DNA from: Pseudomonadota bacterium
GTDB taxonomy: Bacteria > Pseudomonadota > Gammaproteobacteria > Burkholderiales > Burkholderiaceae_D
Direction of reading: 5' to 3'
Assembly: GCA_023449275.1 (NCBI GenBank)
Contig: JAEXJM010000009.1
Location: 1-28,597, forward strand
Length of the DNA stretch: 28,597 bases
In this document: one piece after another, positions 22,622 through 28,597 of the stretch
Position numbering within the stretch: position 1 is the stretch's first letter
Layout: each line of letters opens with the position of its first letter
Translations under genes and position numbers: made by a program
Notes under the pieces: model-generated
The model's database searches: none
What the model was told of the DNA's origin: nothing
What the model saw: the letters and a program-made list of their open reading frames with translations, nothing else

Positions 22622-22651
22622 AAACAGCAGCCTGTAAAATGGCTGCTGTTT
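22622..22651. terminator. Intrinsic-terminator-like hairpin at the edge of the AT-rich patch
   Basis: AAACAGCAGCC (22622-22632) pairs perfectly with GGCTGCTGTTT (22641-22651) around an 8-base loop; on the plus strand it is followed by CTTTATTTT. On the minus strand it would lie beyond the acetyltransferase gene and end readthrough from it, with a weaker T-tract. No clear plus-strand gene precedes it. Confidence 0.65.
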
Positions 22652-22673
22652 CTTTATTTTCCAAGGCTTTCAG

Positions 22674-22729
22674 CGAGTTCGGGTATTCAATTTTCAAAAA
22701 TCGCATTTTGGGATGTTTTTCCGAACTCG
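22674..22729. repeat. 9-bp perfect inverted repeat enclosing an AT-rich loop
   Basis: CGAGTTCGG (22674-22682) and CCGAACTCG (22721-22729) are exact reverse complements 38 bases apart. They lie in AT-rich DNA just beyond the terminator hairpin, with a T-rich run (TTTTTTCTTTTTC) following on the plus strand. It could be part of a structured small RNA, a distal terminator of the acetyltransferase transcript, or a mobile-cassette end; nothing decides between these. Confidence 0.4.
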
Positions 22730-22798
22730 TTTACTAATGTTTTTTTCTTTTTCAATTAGTTAAGTCTGTTGGAATCTCGTTAGGTCTTTGGGATTATC

Positions 22799-22844
22799 TT
22801 TTATCAAAAATCAAATATAAAAAGCCTATAATTTTTTGATAAAA
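22799..22844. repeat. 12-bp perfect inverted repeat at the 3' end of the acetyltransferase gene
   Basis: TTTTATCAAAAA (22799-22810) and TTTTTGATAAAA (22833-22844) are exact reverse complements with a 22-base spacer. The right arm overlaps the last codons of the acetyltransferase gene. A/T-only stems of this kind are weak terminators in low-G+C bacteria, which would fit a foreign origin of this patch. Confidence 0.4.
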
Positions 22845-23260
22845 CAGATAATTCTATTTGCTTCCGTAAAATTCATTGCTTTATGAAATTGAAAACTGTT
22901 TTTATTATTTATTTCGCAATCACTGGCAAATTCACGGCAACCGTTATCTTTTGCCCAAAGCTCACATTCTGCTAGCAGTTCTTTAGCATAACCTTTGTTG
23001 CGATATTCAGGCTTAACAAAAATTCCCTCTAAGTAACCCACCGGAGACGTTTCACCTCCTTCTACATAGTCATATCGTAATTGGCTTTGTGCAAAACCTG
23101 CCGGAATATCATTTTCATATTTTATAAAGAACTGAGCCTTTTTTGAGGACATAATTTTTGAAAACTCTTCAATCAATTCATTGACTGTATGATTATTCCA
23201 TATCAAACTAGCTAAGCTTGCCAGAAGATTTATATCTTTCATTTCTGCTTTTTGTATCAT
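22826..23260 (-). CDS. AAC(6')-I-like aminoglycoside N-acetyltransferase
   Basis: A 144-residue GNAT protein whose middle matches the pattern of chromosomal AAC(6')-I enzymes (for example AAC(6')-Ig of Acinetobacter): RYDYVEGGETSPVGYLEGIF at about 62-81, acetyl-CoA loop RNKGYAKELL at 87-96, ELWAKDNGCREFASDCEI at 100-117, and FHKAMNFTEANRIICFIKK at the end. Such enzymes acetylate the 6'-amine of tobramycin, amikacin or kanamycin in the cytosol. The gene is clearly AT-richer than its neighbours (roughly one third G+C by eye against about half elsewhere), with many AAA/ATA/TTT codons. It is flanked by damaged genes, indicating acquisition from another genome. No good ribosome binding site precedes the ATG. 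Activity on a given drug cannot be read from sequence; a general GNAT acting on another amine is the alternative. Confidence 0.8.
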   Translation of the reverse strand: MIQKAEMKDINLLASLASLIWNNHTVNELIEEFSKIMSSKKAQFFIKYENDIPAGFAQSQLRYDYVEGGETSPVGYLEGIFVKPEYRNKGYAKELLAECELWAKDNGCREFASDCEINNKNSFQFHKAMNFTEANRIICFIKKL

Positions 23261-23333
23261 ACAAAATATCCAAGTTTATAAATTTACTTATTACAAAGTT
23301 TATACAATATCTGTTGCAAATTATTTAACAATA

Positions 23334-23900
23334 CTAGTAAATATAGCTCGTAAACCGTGAGTTAAGCATCCCGAACATCACCACCATCATCTGGTGAACA
23401 CTGACATTGCTGACCCGTTCGGCAAAAATGAACGATTTCCCGGCACTCACCGTACCGGGCTGGAGCACCCGGTAAGGCCAGCCACATCGGGCATTTTCCT
23501 GCATTGCCAGTGCCAGCCCCGGACATTGGGTACGTGCGCTCAACTTGTAACAGGGAGAACGGGGCTGACTGACCTGTATCACTGCATCGCCCTATTTGAA
23601 AATATCGCCGATATGGACATTTTTTTCATGCCATCTCAAATCGGAAAGATTTTCGCCGAACAGTGCCGGCCTGAACATAGCCTTTTTTTGCGAAAACCGT
23701 GACTGCCACCATGCATAGTGGATGGAAGGGTACTGCAACAGTGCCCGCTCACTGCCGCCATGTATTTTCGGCAAAGCCTGCTCATCCCCGGCAAGGCCCG
23801 TCTCGCCCAGCCACAACTCACCGAACACCTCGTTCTTGAATATAGCGGAAGCAAATCCCCAGTCCGCCTGCTGAACCTTACCTGTAAACACTCTCATCAT
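23334..23900 (-). pseudogene. yiiM: Broken YiiM-like MOSC-domain gene: in-frame amber codon and lost C-terminus
   Basis: Read on the minus strand from the ATG pair at 23900, the protein follows E. coli YiiM: FTGKVQ, GELWLGETGLAGDEQA, KIHGGSERALLQYPSIHY, FGENLSDL, and NVHIGDIFK. Then comes a TAG codon (23594-23592), after which the same frame continues GDAVIQVSQPRSPCYKLSAR (with the conserved Cys), GWPYRVLQPGTVSAG, and RVSNVSVHQ. In YiiM the position of the TAG is Trp (FRWGEALIQVSQPR), so one G-to-A change explains it. After VSVHQ the sequence departs from the family and ends at 23334, beside the AT-rich patch. About 35-40 C-terminal residues are gone. YiiM proteins handle molybdenum-dependent reduction of N-hydroxylated compounds such as 6-hydroxylaminopurine. 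This copy is very probably dead. Confidence 0.85.
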
Positions 23901-23998
23901 CGCTATCCATCATCACGAAAGACTTCGTTATTTTTTCAGTCCCCTCTTTTTCCCGTCAATCCCTGAAACCGGAAAATTCGCCAAAGCGAAAAACAGGA

Positions 23999-25291
23999 TC
24001 ACTGATCCGGATCCCAGACCTTCATACCGGACACATATTTCCGGCGAATGCATCTCTGGTCGGCCAGATAAACGAGCCTTTCAAGGCGCTCCGGCTCATC
24101 CAGACTGGCGGATGTCTGCCAGAAAGAATCGTCGAGCACGAGCGCATCGAACTCGTAACCTGCCTCAAAACTGCCAACCCGACCGAAAAACGCGCCGCCC
24201 CCTTTCGTCGCCAGATAAAAAGCTTCCGGCAAGGAAAGCGGTTTCCTGTCCTCATCCAGCAAACGCCAGAAGAGCTTGGACATCTGGATTGCGTCACTGA
24301 CTGCCCGAAACCCCGAAAGCGAAAAACCGCCGGAAATATCACTACCCAGTCCCATTCTCAGCCCACCATCCAGATACGCCCGTGCAGGCGCAATACCGGA
24401 AGCCAGATTGACATTCGACTGTGGGCAATGGGCAATGAAAACGCCCCGATCCTTCATCAGGGCAACCTCATCCGGACAGGAATAAACGCAATGCGCCATG
24501 ACAGCGGGACCGTTACTGCCGAAAATGCCGAAACGGTCATACACCTCCCCGTAGAACCGGCTTTCCGGAAACAGCGACTGTACCCATTCTCCTTCTGCCC
24601 TGTTTTCAGACAAATGCGATTGCAACGGCAGGGAATATTTCTGCTGGAGTTTCGCCAGCCCCGCCATCAGTTCAGGGCTGCAAACCGGGGCAAAACGCGG
24701 CGTCAGGATCGGAAATACCCGGCTGAACCTTTCCCTGCATATCTTTATCCACCGCTCCGTTTCTTCAAGAGATGAAACAGTGGATTCGCCGTAATAGTCC
24801 GGACAGTTGACATCCATATTGACCTTGCCGACCGCAGCGACAATCCCCGTTTCTTCCAGCAGCCGCATCAGTAAAAGAGTCGCGTCGGTGTGGATCGTCG
24901 CAAAAATGCAGGCACGTGAAATGGACGACTTTTGCAGATCGGCTGCAAACAGCCGGTAAGCTTCTTCCGCATAAACCAGGTCAGCATAACGTGCCTCTTC
25001 AGGGAAAGTCGTCGTTCCCAGCCATTCCAGCAATTCCATATCCATGCCGAGACCACGCATGGCATACTGGGGCGCATGCATGTGAAGATCGACAAACCCG
25101 GGAATAATGAGAGAATTGCCGCAATCCTCTATCGGGATACCTCGAAAGCGCTCAGGCAAAACGGAAAACGTCCCGGCAACCTTCCCATCCATACAGACAA
25201 GATAATGGTCTTTAAGGGAAACAAGTCTATCGGGTGACGGCGTATAGGCCAGATTGCCTTTCAGGGCAAAAGCGTTTCCTCGCTTCATCAT
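23999..25291 (-). CDS. guaD: Guanine deaminase
   Basis: A 430-residue amidohydrolase that converts guanine to xanthine and ammonia in the cytosol. The metal ligands of the family are visible: H-x-H at His70/His72 in PGFVDLHMHAPQYA, His226 in SHLSEN, His267 in AHCVY, and Asp318 in GLGSDISGG. TTTFPEEARYAD and AHCPQSNVNLASG are further GuaD-type blocks. The start at 25291 (MMKRG...) has GGAG five bases upstream and gives the family's normal length of 430-440; the frame is open to 25519, but the added part is the reverse complement of the copper ATPase gene end and unlike protein. It lies 71 bases after copB on the same strand with a TATAAT between them, so it probably has its own promoter. Purine salvage or nitrogen supply is the likely role. 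Confidence 0.94.
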   Translation of the reverse strand: MMKRGNAFALKGNLAYTPSPDRLVSLKDHYLVCMDGKVAGTFSVLPERFRGIPIEDCGNSLIIPGFVDLHMHAPQYAMRGLGMDMELLEWLGTTTFPEEARYADLVYAEEAYRLFAADLQKSSISRACIFATIHTDATLLLMRLLEETGIVAAVGKVNMDVNCPDYYGESTVSSLEETERWIKICRERFSRVFPILTPRFAPVCSPELMAGLAKLQQKYSLPLQSHLSENRAEGEWVQSLFPESRFYGEVYDRFGIFGSNGPAVMAHCVYSCPDEVALMKDRGVFIAHCPQSNVNLASGIAPARAYLDGGLRMGLGSDISGGFSLSGFRAVSDAIQMSKLFWRLLDEDRKPLSLPEAFYLATKGGGAFFGRVGSFEAGYEFDALVLDDSFWQTSASLDEPERLERLVYLADQRCIRRKYVSGMKVWDPDQ

Positions 25292-25318
25292 TTCCGCTCC
25301 GGTTGCCAATAAGGCCCT

Positions 25319-25324
25319 ATTATA
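25319..25324 (-). promoter_or_regulatory. Candidate -10 element of the guanine deaminase gene
   Basis: A consensus TATAAT reads on the minus strand at 25324-25319, 28 bases before the guanine deaminase start. No clear -35 hexamer lies 16-18 bases upstream, so the promoter may be weak or activator-dependent. Confidence 0.4.
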
Positions 25325-25362
25325 AACAGGTGACTCCCGAAACAGTCGCCAGCGCTCCAAAA

Positions 25363-27498
25363 TCAGTCCATCTTGAGCATCATCGCATTGACCGCCACAA
25401 CCACCGTACTGACCGACATCAGTATCGCCCCGACCGCCGGGGAAAGCATGATGCCCCAGGGTGCCAGAATCCCGGCGGCAAGAGGAATCGCGACAATATT
25501 GTATCCGGCACCCCACCACAAATTCTGCACCATCTTTCGGGTCGTTCTTTTTGCCAGATTCAAAAAATTAACGATATCGCCGGGATCGCTTTTGACCAGA
25601 ATCACTTCAGCCGAATCGATCGCCACATCCGTCCCCGCCCCGATAGCGACACCGATATCCGCTTTCGCCAGCGCAGGTGCATCGTTCACGCCATCCCCGA
25701 CCATCATCACCGCACGGCCCTCTTTCCGGAACCCCTCGATAATCCGTTCCTTCGCCTGCGGCAGAAGCCGGGCATAAAATTCGGTAATACCGAGTTCACC
25801 GGCCACCACTTTCGCAAAACCTTCATTGTCACCAGTCAGCATCACCGGCTCGATTCCCATCGCTTTCAAGGCATCCACTGTTTTCCTCGCACCCGGCCTG
25901 ATTCGGTCACCCTGCGCGACAAGCCCGACAATCCGGTCACCATCCAGCAGGTAACTGAGCGAATTGCCTTGTGCCGACAAATCGGCAAACCGGCTTTCAC
26001 TATAAGCCAGATGCAGCTGGTCAAGATAGGCTGCAGAGACGATCATCATCTCCTGTCCGTTCACCATCCCCCCAAGGCCGGTTCCTTCAATCACATGGAC
26101 GTTCTCCGCCTTTGGAAAATCCAGCCCCCTCTTCCTCGCCTCCCCCAGAATACCGACAGCCAGCGGGTGGTTTGATGCAGACTCCAGCGCCGCCATCATC
26201 CCCAACACCCTGTTTTCATCCCAGCCATCCACCAGCGGAATGACCGTAGAGACGGTAAAATTGCCTTCCGTCAACGTACCGGTCTTGTCCATTGTCACGA
26301 TACGAATCTTTTTTGCCTCTTCCACGGCATGACGGTTTTTGATCAAAAGCCCATGACTGGCGCCGATAGACGTCGAACGCGCCACGACCAGCGGAATCGC
26401 CAGACCCAGGGCATGAGGACACGCGATGATCAACACCGTCACCAGTCTTTCCAGTGCCACATTCAGGTTTCCGGTCAAGACAAACCAGACGACAAAAGCA
26501 AGCAACCCGATACCCAGCGCAACATAAAAAAGCGCCCTTGCCACCTTGTCCGACAGATTTTCCGCTTTCGACTTTTCCTTTTGTGCCTCTGCCACCAGCT
26601 TCACCATCTGCGCCAGATAACCGGTTTCCCCCGTACCGGTCACCTCTACCTGAATCGTTCCGTCCCCGTTAATCGAACCGCCAATGACCCTGTCTCCGAC
26701 CTTCACCACCATAGCTCTGGCTTCGCCCGTCACCATCGATTCATTCACCGTCGAATCACCGGAAACGATTTTTCCGTCAGCGGGAATCTTTTCCCCCGCC
26801 TTTACCATCAGCCTATCGCCGACCTTGACCGTACTGATCGCCACATCCACCACCTTGCCGTTATCCGACACCAGATGGGCCGAGGAAGGCAAGAGCTGTA
26901 CCATCTTTTTCAGGGCATCCCCGGCATCGCCGACCGCCCTCATCTCGATCCAGTGACCCAAAAGCATAATCACGATCAGACTGGCCAATTCCCAGAAAAA
27001 ATCCATCCGTTCCACTTTGGAGTGGACATACTGATTTGCGACAAAAGCATAAAGACTGTAAAAATAGGCAACCGAAATCCCCATGAAAACCAGCGTCATC
27101 ATGGCGGGACGCCTGTTTTTCAGTTCATCGACAGCCCCGTAAAAAAACGGCTTTCCGCCATAGAAAAACAGAAACGTCGCCAGCGCAAGGACAACCCAGT
27201 CCGAGCCTTCAAACGTGAACCGGAAAGGCAGTTCCCAACCCATCATGGGCGAAAGCAGGAAAATCGGAACGGCAACAATCAGGCTGACCAGAAATTTCTG
27301 TTTCAGGTTGCCCATATGATTCATGTGATCCATATGACCCATCCGTGTCATATCCACATGCTCGTCCATATCCATGGAATCGTCATGTCTCATTTCCCTT
27401 CTGCCCGGATCTTTTGACGTTCCTTGCAGCTTTCCGGCAGGAGATTTTTCCATTTCCGCCCCATCGTGCTTCATTCCATCATGATCGCCCATATCCAT
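25363..27498 (-). CDS. copB: CopB-type heavy-metal P-type ATPase (copper export)
   Basis: A 711-residue P1B ATPase. Instead of ferredoxin-like metal-binding domains, the N-terminus (1-62) is rich in His and Met (HMDHMNHMG and similar), as in CopB-type pumps. The membrane metal site is C-P-H (Cys360-Pro-His362), the hallmark of this subgroup, rather than CPC. Actuator TGEA is at 257-260, the phosphorylated Asp404 in DKTGT, HP at 444-445 in the nucleotide domain, and GDGVND at 601-606. Eight membrane helices can be placed. It exports copper or silver across the inner membrane using ATP. The ATG at 27498 has GGGAGAA 7 bases upstream; the open frame beyond (to 27552) lacks one. No copper regulator or chaperone is adjacent. 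Confidence 0.94.
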   Translation of the reverse strand: MDMGDHDGMKHDGAEMEKSPAGKLQGTSKDPGRREMRHDDSMDMDEHVDMTRMGHMDHMNHMGNLKQKFLVSLIVAVPIFLLSPMMGWELPFRFTFEGSDWVVLALATFLFFYGGKPFFYGAVDELKNRRPAMMTLVFMGISVAYFYSLYAFVANQYVHSKVERMDFFWELASLIVIMLLGHWIEMRAVGDAGDALKKMVQLLPSSAHLVSDNGKVVDVAISTVKVGDRLMVKAGEKIPADGKIVSGDSTVNESMVTGEARAMVVKVGDRVIGGSINGDGTIQVEVTGTGETGYLAQMVKLVAEAQKEKSKAENLSDKVARALFYVALGIGLLAFVVWFVLTGNLNVALERLVTVLIIACPHALGLAIPLVVARSTSIGASHGLLIKNRHAVEEAKKIRIVTMDKTGTLTEGNFTVSTVIPLVDGWDENRVLGMMAALESASNHPLAVGILGEARKRGLDFPKAENVHVIEGTGLGGMVNGQEMMIVSAAYLDQLHLAYSESRFADLSAQGNSLSYLLDGDRIVGLVAQGDRIRPGARKTVDALKAMGIEPVMLTGDNEGFAKVVAGELGITEFYARLLPQAKERIIEGFRKEGRAVMMVGDGVNDAPALAKADIGVAIGAGTDVAIDSAEVILVKSDPGDIVNFLNLAKRTTRKMVQNLWWGAGYNIVAIPLAAGILAPWGIMLSPAVGAILMSVSTVVVAVNAMMLKMD

Positions 27499-27823
27499 AC
27501 GAATTCTCCCAAATCCTTCAAACCATCTTGAACAACAGGACAAAGAACACAAAAATCAAATGAATACTTGCATCACTGGCTCTTCCGCAAGTTGACAAGA
27601 AACAAAGGAACAAAAAGCATCCCTGGCCGGACAGGGCAAACTGCCTGATTCATCCCCTGTATCAATAAAAACCGGAGAACCGGTCAACGGCACGCCAATT
27701 GATGTGTCAAAAAAATAATATTGAATATCCCCTGCAAAACAGGAAAAAGCGTTGTATGCTTTCGAAAGAAAAAATACGGTCAAAACAAACCATATCCGTC
27801 CATTCAAAGAAAGCGGTTCTTAC
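27499..27823. other. Divergent intergenic region between copB and sdaAB
   Basis: The 325-base gap must contain both promoters. ACTTGC (27566-27571) and GCAAGT (27587-27592) form a 6-base inverted repeat with a 15-base gap. On the minus strand it lies just within a weak -35 (TTGTCA, 27598-27593) on the copB side, where a metal-responsive regulator might bind. I see no match to a known copper box. No gene is supported here. Confidence 0.4.
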
Positions 27824-28489
27824 ATGAAACTATTCGACATTGTCGGGCCTGTCATGATCGGCCCATCGAGTTCGCATACCGCCGGCGCCGTAAAAATCGG
27901 ACTGGTATCCCGAAAACTGCTCGGTGAAAAACCTGTCAGGGCCGAAATCCTGTTGCATGGTTCCTTTGCCATGACCGGTTCGGGCCACGGGACCGACCGT
28001 GCCATCGTCGCCGGAATCATGGGAATACGGCCGGACGACGAACGCATACCGAACAGTTTCGATATCGCCCATGAAGGCGGCCTGAGTTTTTCGATCGACA
28101 TTACCCACATCCCGAACGCACACCCGAATTCGACCATGATCAAACTGACTGGCGAATACGGCAGAAAACTGGAACTCGTCGCCTCATCCCTGGGCGGTGG
28201 ACGCATCATCGTCTCCCGCATCGATGGCATCACCTCCCACTTTTCCGGTGATGAAAACACCCTGATCGTCCACGCACAACACGACAGGCCCGGCCATGTC
28301 GCCCGCGTGACCACCGAACTGGCGAACCACGAGATCAATATCGCCACCATGCAATTGCACCGCCACATGAAAGGCGGACAAGCCGTCATGGTCATCGAAT
28401 GCGACTCGATCATTCCTGCCGAACTGGTCGACAAACTCAAGCAAATGGAAGGCATCATTAAAGTGACCTTCCTGAACCACGAAAATTAA
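27824..28489 (+). CDS. sdaAB: L-serine dehydratase, iron-sulfur type, beta subunit
   Basis: A 221-residue subunit of the two-part [4Fe-4S] L-serine deaminase, which turns L-serine into pyruvate and ammonia. MKLFDIVGPVMIGPSSSHTAG (start split here: MKLFDIVGPV, then GPSSSHTAGA at 13-22) is the conserved N-terminus. GSFAMTGSGHGTDRAIVAG follows near 50-68, and a C-terminal ACT domain (about 148-221, HDRPGHVARVTTELANHEIN) is typical of the beta subunit. The ACT domain probably senses serine. The start at 27824 gives the exact conserved N-terminus; upstream in-frame codons are spurious. The ribosome binding site is weak (GAAAG). The alpha-subunit gene follows after 9 bases. The split form is common in anaerobes and Firmicutes; E. 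coli-type enzymes are fused. Confidence 0.95.
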   Translation: MKLFDIVGPVMIGPSSSHTAGAVKIGLVSRKLLGEKPVRAEILLHGSFAMTGSGHGTDRAIVAGIMGIRPDDERIPNSFDIAHEGGLSFSIDITHIPNAHPNSTMIKLTGEYGRKLELVASSLGGGRIIVSRIDGITSHFSGDENTLIVHAQHDRPGHVARVTTELANHEINIATMQLHRHMKGGQAVMVIECDSIIPAELVDKLKQMEGIIKVTFLNHEN

Positions 28490-28498
28490 GGGGTTGAT

Positions 28499-28597
28499 AT
28501 GGCATTTCACTCCATCCAGCAAATGCTCGAACAAGCCGAGGCAAAAAAACTGCCGCTCTGGGAAACCATCCTCGAAGACGACATGGCCTCCCAGAAC
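28499..28597 (+). CDS. sdaAA: L-serine dehydratase, iron-sulfur type, alpha subunit (5' part only)
   Basis: The first 33 codons of the alpha subunit, running off the window. The sequence MAFHSIQQMLEQAEAKKLPL followed by WETILEDD is the usual helical start of SdaAA. The ATG at 28499 has AAGGGG 6-11 bases upstream and lies 9 bases after the beta-subunit stop, so the two are one operon. The catalytic Cys residues binding the [4Fe-4S] cluster would be further downstream, outside the window. Confidence 0.88.
   Translation, partial: MAFHSIQQMLEQAEAKKLPLWETILEDDMASQN

Noticed and set aside
22607..22760. Plus-strand ATG with a perfect GGAGG at 22597 opening a 50-codon frame
   Set aside because: The frame runs through the terminator hairpin and ends in poly-Phe from T-rich DNA; the ribosome-binding-like sequence is the complement of codons in the minus-strand frame.
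25292..25519. 76-codon upstream extension of guanine deaminase
   Set aside because: It overlaps the end of copB in another frame and is unlike the family; the ATG at 25291 has a ribosome binding site and gives normal length.
25234..27417. Two plus-strand frames of over 300 codons opposite guanine deaminase and copB
   Set aside because: Reverse-strand shadows of strongly conserved genes; His/Arg/Pro-rich with no motifs.
1..28597. CRISPR array, tRNA/rRNA genes, prophage or integrative element
   Set aside because: No regularly spaced repeats, no cloverleaf-like tRNA sequence, and no integrase or phage structural gene seen; the only mobile DNA is the dead IS3 remnant and the probable acquired patch at about 22640-23350.

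Overview
The window looks like a chromosomal stretch from a Gram-negative bacterium. It encodes tripartite efflux parts (inner-membrane pump, periplasmic adaptor, outer-membrane lipoprotein), an EmrAB-type pump and periplasm-directed proteins. Overall style (moderate G+C, FUSC/DUF1656/HlyD/NodT operon, YiiM-like MOSC protein, two-subunit Fe-S serine dehydratase) suggests a betaproteobacterium of the Burkholderiales, perhaps an Oxalobacter-like or other gut lineage. That assignment is inference; no rRNA or other marker gene is present.

Left part (1-8939): a secreted-protein fragment and a short DUF2589-like gene on the minus strand, then two tandem MarR-FUSC units on the plus strand. The first unit is regulator plus pump only. 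The second continues into DUF1656, HlyD adaptor and NodT-type outer-membrane lipoprotein, giving a complete aromatic-acid/drug exporter. Both units start with a strong sigma70 promoter carrying operator-like repeats. A decayed IS3-family copy follows (about 9100-9851).

Middle part (10101-19751): a stress and detoxification assortment. It holds a RimJ-like acetyltransferase, MdaB quinone reductase with a pyrimidine-dimer glycosylase-like gene, TspO, a DUF1275 remnant, a nitroreductase, a TetR regulator divergent from emrAB with two 17-bp operator-like repeats, an SRAP (YedK/HMCES) protein, a serine beta-lactamase-fold hydrolase and a 77-residue protein of unknown function.

Right part (20002-28597): an HPP - nitroreductase - HPP cluster on the minus strand whose two HPP proteins are close duplicates, and whose nitroreductase is a paralogue of the one at 12886. 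Next comes a short AT-rich patch (about 22640-23350) carrying an AAC(6')-I-like aminoglycoside acetyltransferase. It abuts a yiiM-like MOSC gene that has an in-frame amber codon and has lost its C-terminus. Guanine deaminase, a CopB-type copper ATPase with a His/Met-rich tail, and the start of the sdaAB-sdaAA serine dehydratase operon complete the window.

The common theme is efflux, electrophile/nitro-compound reduction, metal export and antibiotic modification, assembled by local duplication and one probable recent acquisition. I see no CRISPR array, tRNA, rRNA or intact mobile element. The most notable items are the tandem regulator-pump duplication, the HPP-nitroreductase-HPP sandwich, and the AT-rich resistance-gene patch next to the broken MOSC gene.
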